64,000 nt of DNA from Solirubrobacterales bacterium (GTDB taxonomy: Bacteria; Actinomycetota; Thermoleophilia; Solirubrobacterales; Solirubrobacteraceae): the NCBI GenBank assembly GCA_027451345.1, contig DAIDJO010000095.1:62001-126000 (forward strand). The letters run 5' to 3'. Numbering within the stretch: position 1 is the stretch's first letter; each line of letters begins with the position of its first letter. A program made the position numbers and the translations under genes. The notes beneath the pieces were generated by a model. That model had not been told where the DNA came from, ran no database searches, and was given only the letters and a program-made list of their open reading frames with translations. This document shows positions 25,167 to 33,746 of the stretch, one piece after another.

Positions 25167-26390
25167 TCAGCCGCCGAGCACCGACCCGATCCGCTCGACC
25201 GCCGCAACGAGCCGCTCGGCGTCCTGGGAGAAGTTGATGCGGAACGCGGCCGGCGCGCCGAGACCGAACTGGTAGCCCGGGTTGATCAGGACGCCCGCGC
25301 GCTTGAGCGCGACGGCCAGGGCGTTGCCGCGTGGCGCGGGATTCGCCCTCCCCCACGCGGTCCCCGTGGCGTCGGGGAACACGTAGGAGCTGCCGAGCGG
25401 GCTCGCGACGGTGAGACCCTCGATCGCGCGCAACCGGGCGAGCAGCTCATCGCGCAGCGCCTCGTGCGCGGCGGCGCGCTGCGCGATCCAGTCGGCGTCG
25501 GACTCCATCCACCGCCGGAGCGTCTGCTGGGAGTATCCGGTGGTCCGCAGCGAGGCCATCCCCAGCACGCGCTCCATCCCGTCCACCACCTCGGGCGGCC
25601 CGACCGCGACGCCGACCCGGTAGCCGCTCATCGACTCGGTCTTGGACGGCCCGATGAGGGTCACGGTGCGCTCCGCCATACCGGGCAGCGCGGCCAGGTG
25701 GCGGAAGTTCGCGCCGGTGAAGAGCTGGCGGCAGTACAGCTGGTCGACGATCGCCAGCCGGTCCCCCGCGGCGACGTACTCGGCGATGGCGTCGATCGCC
25801 TCGGCGGCGTACACACCGCCCGTCGGGTTGTTCGGGTGGGAGAAGAGCAGGAGGTTCGCCTCCGCCGCGGCGGCGAGGCCGGGCTCCGCGAGGGACAGGC
25901 GGCCGTCCGGCGCAACGGCGAGCGGCATCCGCACCGCCCGCGCGCCGAGATAGGCGACGATCCGCTCGCTCATGAAGTAATCAGGGTCGGGGATGGCGAC
26001 GACGTCACCGCGACCGACGAGCGCCGAGAGCGCGGCGAAGAGGCCGCCCTGGGTGCCGGGGGTGATGATCAGCTCGCCGAGCGGGTCGACGCCGCGGCCG
26101 AGCAGCGCGCCGAGGCGGGGGGCGAGCCGCCGCCGCAGCGACTCGCTGCCGCGGTACGGGGTGTAGGCCTCGGTGTTCTCCTGCACCGCGTCCCGCAGCG
26201 ACGCCTCCGCGTACGGCGGCGGGGTGAAAGCGCGCGTGTCACCGTGCGTGAGGTCGATCAGGTCCTCCGGGGCCGGCGCCCGTCCGAGCTCGACGTCGAG
26301 CTCGTGCACCGAGCCGCCGTAGTCCGCCGCATAGTGGTCAAGACCCGCCGCCTGCAGCGCCTCCGGGACCCGTCGGGTCACGATGCTCAT
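25167..26390 (-). CDS. PLP-dependent class I/II aminotransferase
   Basis: A 407-aa fold-type I aminotransferase. Landmarks are SHPNNPTGG (Asn188), IVDQLYC (Asp216, Tyr219), Schiff-base Lys250 (GPSKTESMSGYRVG) and Arg258, all in family order; a C-terminal Arg in FRINFSQD would bind the substrate carboxylate. It probably transaminates an amino acid released by the peptide-degrading genes upstream. Its ATG overlaps the LLM oxidoreductase stop. The specificity (aromatic, alanine or arginine type) cannot be told from sequence alone. Confidence 0.9.
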   Translation of the reverse strand: MSIVTRRVPEALQAAGLDHYAADYGGSVHELDVELGRAPAPEDLIDLTHGDTRAFTPPPYAEASLRDAVQENTEAYTPYRGSESLRRRLAPRLGALLGRGVDPLGELIITPGTQGGLFAALSALVGRGDVVAIPDPDYFMSERIVAYLGARAVRMPLAVAPDGRLSLAEPGLAAAAEANLLLFSHPNNPTGGVYAAEAIDAIAEYVAAGDRLAIVDQLYCRQLFTGANFRHLAALPGMAERTVTLIGPSKTESMSGYRVGVAVGPPEVVDGMERVLGMASLRTTGYSQQTLRRWMESDADWIAQRAAAHEALRDELLARLRAIEGLTVASPLGSSYVFPDATGTAWGRANPAPRGNALAVALKRAGVLINPGYQFGLGAPAAFRINFSQDAERLVAAVERIGSVLGG

Positions 26391-27229
26391 CGGTGCTCCA
26401 CCTCCCGGCGCGCGGCGGGCCCGGCCGCCGCGGTCGCCATCGCCTCGTCAAGATCGATGTTGTAGGGCCCGAGCTGGGTGAGAAACCAGGTGGCCCCCGC
26501 GGCACCCCACGGCGCCGGGTCATCCGCCGCGCCGCCGCAGACGACCAGGTCGAACGGCCGGTCCCCCGCGCCGTCCTCCCGCACCCAGTCCCGCAGCGTG
26601 CCCAGATCCTCGGGGCCGTTCAGTCCGATCGTGAACAACCCATCGTGGCCGGCCGCCCGCCGGACGGGGGCACGGTTGGGCCAGCGCGAGGCGAGCCAGA
26701 TCGGGATGCCGGAGTCACGCACCGGCGTCGGAAGGAAGCGGACCCCCTCGGCGCGGTAGTGGACGCCACGATGCTCCACCCGCTCGCCGGAGAGGAGTCC
26801 CGTGAGCACGCCGAGGCCCTCGGTGAGCATCGCGCCGCGGGTGCGCGCGTCGCCCTCCTCGCCGAAGGACGACAGCTCACCCTCCCGCCCGTCGTCGCCG
26901 ATCCCGAAGCCGAGGATCAGCCGCCCACCCGAGAGCTGGTCGAGGCTCACCGCCTGCTTGGCGACGATCTGGGGACGGCGGCGCGGCAGCGGCGTGACGA
27001 GTGCGCCGATCGCCACCTGGGTGGTGGCGCAGGCGATCGCGGCCAGACAGATCCACGGGTCGGCGATCTCCTGTACCGGGTCCGAGTAGAGGATGTGGTC
27101 CCACACGAACACGCCGTCCCACCCCGCGCGCTCGGCGGTGCGCGCGAGCTCGGCGACGGTGCGCGGGTCGGCGAGCGAGTCGAACGGCCCGAAGAACAGG
27201 CCGCGGCGCAGCGGCCCCGACGAGCTCAC
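26387..27229 (-). CDS. LLM-class flavin- or F420-dependent oxidoreductase
   Basis: A 280-aa luciferase-like monooxygenase-fold protein. FGPFDSLADPRTVAELARTAE and GWDGVFVWDHILY match the N-terminal barrel, and SGGRLILGFGIGDD is the typical LLM strand-loop. In actinobacteria such proteins use either FMNH2 or F420; no diagnostic residue decides which. It lies between a GntR regulator and an aminotransferase, co-translated with both (GTGA and ATGA overlaps), so it probably oxidises or reduces a compound produced by the TldD/E-DUF4438 block. Confidence 0.88.
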   Translation of the reverse strand: MSSSGPLRRGLFFGPFDSLADPRTVAELARTAERAGWDGVFVWDHILYSDPVQEIADPWICLAAIACATTQVAIGALVTPLPRRRPQIVAKQAVSLDQLSGGRLILGFGIGDDGREGELSSFGEEGDARTRGAMLTEGLGVLTGLLSGERVEHRGVHYRAEGVRFLPTPVRDSGIPIWLASRWPNRAPVRRAAGHDGLFTIGLNGPEDLGTLRDWVREDGAGDRPFDLVVCGGAADDPAPWGAAGATWFLTQLGPYNIDLDEAMATAAAGPAARREVEHR

Positions 27230-27957
27230 GGCTGGCCCCCGGGCTCAACCGGAGCCAGGTAGTGGTTACGGATCGCCTTGACGATCGTGGCGGCACGCCC
27301 GGTGGCGATCACATCAAGCAGTGCCTGATGACGGACGACGACCTCCGCGAGGTCGATCCGCTGGCGCTCGAGCGAGGAGCGCATCAGCGAGCCCATCTGG
27401 CCGTCCAGCCCGTGCCAGAGCTCGCGCACCCGGCGGCTGCCGCCCGCCCGCACGATCGCGTCATGGAAACGCGTGTCGGCGGCGACGATCGACTGCAGGT
27501 CCCCCTCCTCCGAGGCCTCGCGCATCGCGGAGATCACGTCCTTCAGTTCGGCGAGCAGCGCGTCGTCGACCCGCATCTCCGACGCCGCGCCCGACTCGAG
27601 CACGAAGCGCGCGAAGCAGATGTCGTGGATGTCATCGGCATCCATGCGCGAGACGAAGCAGCCGCGCCGCGGCGTGATCTCCACCAGGCCGTCGTTCTTC
27701 AGCTCCCGCAGGGCGGCACGGAGCGTCGTGCGGCTGACGCCGAACTCCTCGGAGAGCTGGGTCTCGAGCAGTCGCGAACCGGCCGGGATCTCGTTGTTGA
27801 CGATGCGCCGGCGCAGGGTCTGGCGCACCACGTCGGGCAGCGACGGATGGTGAAGCGGCGGCGCGGCCGCCAGCGGAGCGACCGTGAGCGGAGTGGCGGG
27901 CGAAGCAGCGGCGAGCCCGCCTGGTTCGTCCACCCCCAACGCGTCACGACTGATCAC
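27226..27957 (-). CDS. GntR-family (FCD-type) regulator embedded in the array
   Basis: A 243-aa regulator with winged HTH at ~45-105 (VVRQTLRRRIVNNEIPAG, FGVSRTTLRAALRELKNDGLV) and an FCD domain (CFARFVLESGAASEM, DTRFHDAIVRAGG, VVRHQALLDVI) with candidate metal-binding residues. The GTG start lies 14 nt inside the preceding DUF4438 gene. FCD proteins bind sites of the form T-x-GT-N(0-3)-AC-x-A; sites like that are at 39542 (promoter of this array) and 41811 (ridA/Gfo promoter), making this the likeliest autoregulator. Confidence 0.9.
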   Translation of the reverse strand: MISRDALGVDEPGGLAAASPATPLTVAPLAAAPPLHHPSLPDVVRQTLRRRIVNNEIPAGSRLLETQLSEEFGVSRTTLRAALRELKNDGLVEITPRRGCFVSRMDADDIHDICFARFVLESGAASEMRVDDALLAELKDVISAMREASEEGDLQSIVAADTRFHDAIVRAGGSRRVRELWHGLDGQMGSLMRSSLERQRIDLAEVVVRHQALLDVIATGRAATIVKAIRNHYLAPVEPGGQP

Positions 27958-28807
27958 TGGCCACCTCCATCAATATCGCCTCGGTGAGTCCCCGGTGCGC
28001 GTCGCCGTCGACCCGGAGGTCGAAGCTCGCCGCCGGCCCGGTGAGGATCGCGGTGACACCCGGGCCGTGGCCCGGCAGCGGACTGCCCCCGTGCGCCACG
28101 ACGCCAACGGTCAGCCACCCGCGCCGGTACCCGGCATTGAAGCGCGCATCGAGGTCGGAGATGGCGACGAGGTCACCGAGGCGCAGCTTGGTCTCGACCG
28201 GATCGGGCTCGCGCGCGACGGTGAGCTCGAGGCTCCACAGCGGGGCCGGGCGGCCGATCCCGTTGCCGACGAAGCGACTGGACCAGACGCCGCGGACCCC
28301 GACGCCGAGCCTCTCCCCCGCGAGCCGGACCCCGACCGCGTCGAGCAGGCCCGGCGCGGCGTTCAGGGCGGTGACGGCCTCGAGCGGCGAGCCGCACCCC
28401 TGGCCGCAGGCGCGGACGGCGAGCGCGTCCCCGGGCCGCAGGCGGCGCAGGTCGTCCTGCTCGAGCACGACGATCACGCGGACGCCCTCGCCGCGCTTGC
28501 CGAGGACGACGCCGCGGGCGCCCGCGGCCAGCCCGGTGCGGACCTCGACCGGGTTGCCGATGCACGCGTAGGCGGACAGCGCGTGGCCGTCGGCGTCGCC
28601 CGTGCCGACGATGCACGCCCCGGGGGCGACGTGGTCGGTGTCCGGCAGCGCGGCGCTGTCCCCGAGTCGCACGCCGAGGACGATCCCGCCGTCGCCGACC
28701 GGCACGTACGGGACGCCGTCGCGACTGACGCGGTAGGGCTCGAAGCCGACCTCCGCCTGCTCCACGACCCCCAGGAGGTTGACGCTGACGGGTGTGGGTG
28801 CGCTCAT
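27944..28807 (-). CDS. DUF4438 family protein, downstream paralogue
   Basis: A 287-aa protein of unknown function that I place in DUF4438. Motifs shared with its neighbour include GGIVLGVRLGDS...TDHVAPG, ACIGN, GVVLGKRG, ACGQG and the C-terminal GHGPGVTAILTGPAASFDL. No signal peptide or membrane helix, so cytoplasmic. The conserved Asp-His and HGPG stretches look like metal- or phosphate-binding loops, but no activity is known to me. Start and stop overlap its neighbours. It is divergent enough from the second copy (roughly a third identical by eye) for the two to be distinct subunits of a heteromer. Confidence 0.85.
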   Translation of the reverse strand: MSAPTPVSVNLLGVVEQAEVGFEPYRVSRDGVPYVPVGDGGIVLGVRLGDSAALPDTDHVAPGACIVGTGDADGHALSAYACIGNPVEVRTGLAAGARGVVLGKRGEGVRVIVVLEQDDLRRLRPGDALAVRACGQGCGSPLEAVTALNAAPGLLDAVGVRLAGERLGVGVRGVWSSRFVGNGIGRPAPLWSLELTVAREPDPVETKLRLGDLVAISDLDARFNAGYRRGWLTVGVVAHGGSPLPGHGPGVTAILTGPAASFDLRVDGDAHRGLTEAILMEVASDQS

Positions 28808-29682
28808 GCGTGATCCTCGAAGATGGTGGTGCCGAGACCGCCGATGTTGGCGTCCGGGTCGATGACGACGTGGAAGGCCCCCGCCGGGCCGCTCATGATC
28901 GACGAGGGGCCGGGGCCATGCCCGAACAGCTGGCAGCTGCCCGTGCTGATCACGCCGATCGTGGTGAAGCCGGGGCGGTACCCGCGGCCGTAGCGGTGAT
29001 CCTGGTCGACGAGCGCGACGACGTCCCCGATCCGCAGCGACTCGAGCCCGAGCGAGAGGTCCTCGCCGAGCCCGGCGTAGGCGCCCATCAGGTCGGTGTT
29101 GGCGTACTCCGAGATCATCCCGGCGCCCGCCCCGATCGCCTCCGGCGGGATCTCCGCCGCGACGTGGATCTCGAGGCGGCCGCTCGCGTCGGTGCCGCCG
29201 CCCAGCAGGTCGAGCAGCGCGGGCGAGCAGTTCTTGACCCGGATCTCCGGGTGCTCGGCGAGGGCGAGGCCCTGGCCGCAGGCGTACACGGTCACCTGAT
29301 CGCCGCTCGTGACCCGGGCGAGCTGGGCCTCGGGCATGTCGACGAGCACGTAGGCGTGCTGGCCGATCACGAAGCCCGACGAGCCGGCGCTGGGGCCGGT
29401 GGCGACGACCACCCGGTTGCCGATGCAGCTGAGGTACTGCAGCGCGTAGTTGGCGCCCTCCTCGCGATGGCGCACGCTGAGGCCCGGCTCGACGTGGTCT
29501 CCCGCGTGCCCGGTCGCCCGGTCACCGCAGTGCACGCCGAGCGTGACCCCGCCCATCCCGGGCAGGACGAACGGCCGCCCGTCCGGGTCGACGCGGAAGG
29601 CGTGGCGATCGGCGAGCGCCGGCCACACCTCGCCGGCCAGGACCTGCGTGACGAGCCGGTCGGCGTTGCTCGAAACCCTCAT
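28804..29682 (-). CDS. DUF4438 family protein, upstream paralogue
   Basis: A 292-aa DUF4438 protein, closer to the family norm than the other copy: LPGMGGVTLGVHCGDR, AGDHVEPGLSVRH, LSCIGNRVVVATG, GFVIGQHAYVLVDM, YACGQGLAL and FGHGPGPSSIMSGPAGAFHVVID are all present. No catalytic residues have been assigned to the family to my knowledge; the repeated glycine-rich loops and paired His/Asp positions suggest a beta-rich enzyme with a metal centre. The ATG (29680-29682) overlaps the TldE stop, so it is translated with the protease genes. Confidence 0.87.
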   Translation of the reverse strand: MRVSSNADRLVTQVLAGEVWPALADRHAFRVDPDGRPFVLPGMGGVTLGVHCGDRATGHAGDHVEPGLSVRHREEGANYALQYLSCIGNRVVVATGPSAGSSGFVIGQHAYVLVDMPEAQLARVTSGDQVTVYACGQGLALAEHPEIRVKNCSPALLDLLGGGTDASGRLEIHVAAEIPPEAIGAGAGMISEYANTDLMGAYAGLGEDLSLGLESLRIGDVVALVDQDHRYGRGYRPGFTTIGVISTGSCQLFGHGPGPSSIMSGPAGAFHVVIDPDANIGGLGTTIFEDHA

Positions 29683-31076
29683 GTGCCGGGCACCTCCTCC
29701 TGCGGCCGGGCGCCGAAGCGGAAGCCCCGGACGCGGATGGCGGGAGCGGTGGCGCACCCGTTCCAGACGTTCATGACCGGCTGGCTCACCTGGCGTCGTC
29801 CGATTCCGTCGGTGCGGCGCAGCGCGCCGATCACGCTCTCGGTGAACCGGCCGCCGCGCAGCGGCGTCGTCAGCCGGCCGTCCTCGATCAGGAAGCAGGC
29901 GTCGCGCGTGGTCCCGAGCACCGTGCCCGTCCGCGCGTCGACCAGGCGGTTGTACCAGAGGCGCTGCACGTAGACGCCGCGTTCGACGCCGGCGATCAGC
30001 TCCTCCTCGCTCTCGGTGCCGGCGGCCATCACGAGGTTGGCCGCCTCCGGCTCGGGGGACATCTCCCGCGCGATGTGGGCGTGCCCGGTCGAGCGTCCGC
30101 CCGTGGCGGCGGCGGTGGCCAGGTCGCTGATCGCGCCGCCGACCCGGCCGGCGGCGATCAGCTCGACCCGCTGCTTCGGGGTGCCCTCGAGATCGAAGGG
30201 AAACGGCAGGCCGACGCCGGCCAGCGCGTCGTCGGCGACGGTGACCGCCGGGGCGACGAGCTTCGCCCCGGGAGTGGTTAGCACCGGGCTCACCCCGGCG
30301 AGCACCGCGGGCGCGGTGAAGCCGAAGGACGGGATGAAGCCGATCAGCTCCCCCGTGGCCAGGCCACCGAAGACGACGTCCGTCGTCCCGTCGGGCAGCG
30401 GCACCGGGTCACCGGCCTCGACGATCTGCTCGAGCGCCGCCGCGGCGCGCTCACCCACGTCGAGCCGGTCGGCGTGGCGCGAGAGGTCGCCGAGATAGGA
30501 GGAGAGCGGGCCGCAGCGGAGCGTCAGGGCGAAGCCCGCCTCCGTCGCCGCGGCGTGCGAGCGCACGCCGGCGCTGTTGGCGACGGCGAGCTCCGTGACG
30601 GCGGCGATGAGGTTGCCGTTCACGTCGCCGCCCGCCGCGTGCGCGGCGGCCATCAGCTCGACGGCCTGGCGCGAGCGCGCGTCCTCGTCCCAGGCGACCG
30701 TCGACTCGCTCCACAGCTCGAGCCCGGTCGGCAGCTCCAGCCCCGGGGAGGGGGCCGGCGGGGACGGCGAGCCGATGAGACCGTCCCGCGAGCGGGCGAT
30801 CTCCGTCGCCCGGGCCACGGCACGGGGCAGCTGGCGCAGGTCGCTGACGGCGACGCGCGCGGCGCCGGTGCCGACGACCGCCCGCACCATCGCCTGCACC
30901 TCGATGATCGTCTGCGGCTGGTGGATCCGGTCGATGGCGAAGCGCGTGTGGTGGCCGGAGCGGCTGGCCAGGAACACGTCTAGGTGGTCGGCCCGCGACC
31001 CGGCGAGTGCGTCGTCCAGGACGCTCAGCGCGCGGTCGGCGCCGATCCAGGGCGCGAGGGTCTCGGTGACGCTCAT
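29679..31076 (-). CDS. tldE: TldE/PmbA-type protease subunit
   Basis: A 465-aa member of the TldD/PmbA family without HExxxH, as expected for the TldE half of the TldD-TldE heterodimer. Recognisable regions are the N-terminal domain (HHTRFAIDRIHQPQTI), the central FTAPAVLAGVSPVLTTPGAKL and the C-terminal RDACFLIEDGRL and PVMNVWNG segments. TldE shapes the proteolytic chamber in which TldD unfolds and cuts unstructured peptides. The ATG overlaps the TldD stop (ATGA). It differs from housekeeping TldE by being encoded with DUF4438 and a peptide importer. Confidence 0.88.
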   Translation of the reverse strand: MSVTETLAPWIGADRALSVLDDALAGSRADHLDVFLASRSGHHTRFAIDRIHQPQTIIEVQAMVRAVVGTGAARVAVSDLRQLPRAVARATEIARSRDGLIGSPSPPAPSPGLELPTGLELWSESTVAWDEDARSRQAVELMAAAHAAGGDVNGNLIAAVTELAVANSAGVRSHAAATEAGFALTLRCGPLSSYLGDLSRHADRLDVGERAAAALEQIVEAGDPVPLPDGTTDVVFGGLATGELIGFIPSFGFTAPAVLAGVSPVLTTPGAKLVAPAVTVADDALAGVGLPFPFDLEGTPKQRVELIAAGRVGGAISDLATAAATGGRSTGHAHIAREMSPEPEAANLVMAAGTESEEELIAGVERGVYVQRLWYNRLVDARTGTVLGTTRDACFLIEDGRLTTPLRGGRFTESVIGALRRTDGIGRRQVSQPVMNVWNGCATAPAIRVRGFRFGARPQEEVPGT

Positions 31077-32614
31077 GCGACGCCGATCCTCACGTCGCGC
31101 ACGAGCGTCGGGGCGGCGCCATGGGAGAGGAAGCCCCACTCCTTCGGCTCGCCCTTGCCGCACGGCATCCCGAAGATCCGGAACTCCTCCGGGCCGGCCA
31201 CAGCCTCCACCGAGCCCCACCACTGCGGGGTGATCCCACCGTAGGAGAAGTCGCGCACCAGCCGGGTGCGTCGCCCGCCGCGCACCTCCCAGGCGACCTC
31301 GGTGCCGAACTGGAAGCTGAGGCGCAGCGAGTCGATCGACCAGCTGCGGTTGTCGTCGATGTAGTACCCGTCGCCCATCCGCTCGAGCAGCTCCTCGGTG
31401 CTCCCCGAGCCCGGCTCGAGGTAGACGTGGGTGGCGAAGCAGAGCGGCAGGAAGCCCCAACCGTCGGAGCGGGCGGCGCCGGTCGAGCGCTGCCCGATGC
31501 GAGCGGCGCTGTCACGGCTCGACAGGAAGTTCGTGATCACGCCCTCGGTGATCAGCTGGGTGCGCTGCGCCGCGGTGCCCTCATCGTCGAAGGCGAAGCT
31601 GCCGCGGGTGCGGGGGACCGAGGGGTCGGCCGTGATGTTCACCGCGGGCGAGCCGTAGCGGAGCGAGCCGACGGCGTCGGGGCCGATGAACGAGCGCCCG
31701 GCGAAGTTCGCCTCGTCGTCGAGGATCCGGTCGAGCTCGAGCGGGTGACCGGTCGACTCGTGGATCTGGAGCGCCATCTGCGCGGGGCCGATGACGAGCG
31801 AGGAGGTGCCCGAGGAGATGGTCGGGGCGGTGAGCAGCTGGACCGCCTCCTCGGCGACCCGCTGGGCCTCGGCGGGCAGGTTCAGCTCCCGCACGTACTC
31901 CCAGCCGGCCGCGGCCGTGTTGCCGTGAAACGAGTTGGGATAGCTGCGCCGCTGCACGATCCCGTCGCGAGCGGCGAGGCTGAGGACCATGCCGCCGGTC
32001 TCGATGAAGTGCTGTTCGTTGCGCGAGCCCTCGCTGTTGGCGAAGTACCGGTGCTGGCGCTTGGCGTTGACGCCGGCCTGGGCGCGGACGACGCCCGCCT
32101 CGCGCGCGGCGACCTCGAGGGTCTCGGCGACGAGCCGTTCGCGCTCGGAGGCGGAGACGGCGAACGGGTCGATCCGCACCTCGGTCTGATGGAAGCCGTG
32201 GCTCGGCTCGCATTCGGGCAGCTCGATCCGGCGCCGGGAGCCGGCCGCGGCGCGGGCGTTGGCGACGGCGAGCCGGGCGGCGCGAGCGCCGTCGTCGGCC
32301 CCGGCGAGCGGCACGGAGGCGAAGCCCCACACCCCGTCGACGAGGACTCGCACGCCGACGCCGGCGTTGCCCTCGAGCCGCTCGTCGACCGGCTGCGAGC
32401 TGACCGCGTAGAGACGGAGCTCCTCGGTCTCGGAGAGCCGCACGTCGGCGAAGCTCGCGCCGAGGGCGGCGGCCTCCCCGAGCGCGGCGTCGAGCTCGGC
32501 CCCGACCGCGGCGAGGCCGCCCCTGAGCTCACCCCAGCGATGGGGGGAGCTCAGAGCCTGCCCGGCGGCGTGCGGCGCCGCCGGGCTCCCGGTGTGCTGG
32601 GCGGCCTCAGACAC
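31073..32614 (-). CDS. tldD: TldD-type zinc metalloprotease
   Basis: A 513-aa TldD homologue. The active site QIHESTGHPLELDR gives His285, Glu286 and His290 (HExxxH), and the C-terminal GMPCGKGEPKEWG supplies the third zinc-ligand cysteine. With TldE it forms a heterodimeric protease known for processing microcin B17 and CcdA and for degrading short unstructured peptides. The GTG at 32612-32614 was chosen: it overlaps the Gfo/Idh stop by 8 nt and fits the family N-terminus after a short tail. All active-site residues are intact, so a working enzyme is expected. Confidence 0.93.
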   Translation of the reverse strand: MSEAAQHTGSPAAPHAAGQALSSPHRWGELRGGLAAVGAELDAALGEAAALGASFADVRLSETEELRLYAVSSQPVDERLEGNAGVGVRVLVDGVWGFASVPLAGADDGARAARLAVANARAAAGSRRRIELPECEPSHGFHQTEVRIDPFAVSASERERLVAETLEVAAREAGVVRAQAGVNAKRQHRYFANSEGSRNEQHFIETGGMVLSLAARDGIVQRRSYPNSFHGNTAAAGWEYVRELNLPAEAQRVAEEAVQLLTAPTISSGTSSLVIGPAQMALQIHESTGHPLELDRILDDEANFAGRSFIGPDAVGSLRYGSPAVNITADPSVPRTRGSFAFDDEGTAAQRTQLITEGVITNFLSSRDSAARIGQRSTGAARSDGWGFLPLCFATHVYLEPGSGSTEELLERMGDGYYIDDNRSWSIDSLRLSFQFGTEVAWEVRGGRRTRLVRDFSYGGITPQWWGSVEAVAGPEEFRIFGMPCGKGEPKEWGFLSHGAAPTLVRDVRIGVA

Positions 32615-33746
32615 CGGCGAGCTCCGGCACCTCGGAGAGCGCCACCCAGCGGCGCTCGCGCGCGGCGCGCTCAAAGGCGTTGATCGTGCGCTGGACGAGC
32701 GCCCCCTGGGCGAAGTCTCCCTGGTTGACCTCGCCGCCACCGAGGATCTCGTCGGTGAAGTCCTTGATCAGGTTCGAGTAGAACAGGGACGGCCACTCCT
32801 CGCGGTCGCTGCCGCCCGCCGGGTAGTAGCGCTCCGGGATCGAGCGCTCGACGAACTCGACGGAGTTCTTCGTCGCCGTGCGGATCGTCTGGCAGATCCC
32901 GGCCTCCTCGACGAGCCGGACGATGATCGCGCCCTCCGAGCCGTAGATGCGCGCCTCGATGCCGGGGTAGTTGCCGACGGTGACGTAGGAGGACTGGATC
33001 GAGGCGATCGTCGGCGCCTCGAACTCGCAGATCCACATGTCGCCGTCGTCGATGTTCATCCGCTGGCGCAGGCCGGTGGCGCGCACCATCCGCTCGGGCA
33101 CGAAGTTGCGCATCGTGCCGACGACCTCCGTCAGCGGGCTGTCGACCCACCAGTGCATGATGTCGATGATCGGGGCGCCGTAGCCCTCGATCGAGGAGAC
33201 GGCGATCTCGTTCTCGTCGGGCGCCGGCTGCTCGGCCTGACGCAGTGGCGTCGCCGGGTCGATCCACTGGCTGTTCTGCTCGTAGCCGTTGAAGACGTAC
33301 ACGTCGCCGACGAACCCCTCGTCGATCAGGTCCTTGGCGTACTGGATGGCGGGCGCGTAGCGGAACGTGAAGCCGAGCTTCGTCTTCAGCCCGTTGGCGG
33401 CGGCCAGGTCGGCGGCGCGCCGGGTCTCGCGCGCGTCGTGGTGCACCGGCTTCTCGCAGAGGACGTGCTTGCCGGCCTCCAGGGCGGCCATCGAGAGCTC
33501 GAAGTGCGCGTCGTTGCCGGTGGCGACGTCGAGCACGTCGACCGAGGCGTCCTCGAGGACCTCGCGAACGTCGTCGGTCGCGTGCGGGATCCCGAAGCGC
33601 TGTGCCATCTCCTCCGCGAGCTTGCGGTCGGTGTCGACGAGCGCGACGAGGTTCACCCGCGGGTCGCGCTGCCAGCCGGGGATGTGCGCCCGGTCGGCCC
33701 AGCGGCCGGCTCCGGCGACCGCGACGGTGAGCTGTTCCTGTGTCAT
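32607..33746 (-). CDS. Gfo/Idh/MocA-family NAD(P)-dependent oxidoreductase
   Basis: A 379-aa Gfo/Idh/MocA protein. The N-terminal nucleotide motif is AVAGAGRWADRAHIPG, the catalytic EKP is in VLCEKPVHHDAR, and a conserved His lies in IIDIMHWWVD. Members oxidise or reduce hydroxyl groups of sugars, inositols and sometimes amino compounds, or act on glycosides by oxidation-elimination. The ATG has a good ribosome-binding site (GAGAGGAGAG). It begins the TldDE-DUF4438 run and would modify the substrate before or after proteolysis; a glycan attached to a peptide is one idea, without direct support. Confidence 0.9.
   Translation of the reverse strand: MTQEQLTVAVAGAGRWADRAHIPGWQRDPRVNLVALVDTDRKLAEEMAQRFGIPHATDDVREVLEDASVDVLDVATGNDAHFELSMAALEAGKHVLCEKPVHHDARETRRAADLAAANGLKTKLGFTFRYAPAIQYAKDLIDEGFVGDVYVFNGYEQNSQWIDPATPLRQAEQPAPDENEIAVSSIEGYGAPIIDIMHWWVDSPLTEVVGTMRNFVPERMVRATGLRQRMNIDDGDMWICEFEAPTIASIQSSYVTVGNYPGIEARIYGSEGAIIVRLVEEAGICQTIRTATKNSVEFVERSIPERYYPAGGSDREEWPSLFYSNLIKDFTDEILGGGEVNQGDFAQGALVQRTINAFERAARERRWVALSEVPELAGV

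Noticed and set aside
27226-27957. GntR-MocR fusion with the aminotransferase
   Set aside because: The regulator has its own FCD domain and stop, and the LLM gene separates it from the aminotransferase.
32615-32740. N-terminal extension of TldD
   Set aside because: Would lie inside the Gfo/Idh gene and is Ser/Arg-rich; the GTG at 32614 overlapping the upstream stop is the natural start.
26387-33746. RiPP biosynthesis cluster (TldD/E with modification enzymes)
   Set aside because: No precursor-peptide candidate with a leader, no YcaO, lanthionine synthetase or radical SAM gene; importers rather than exporters flank it, favouring degradation.
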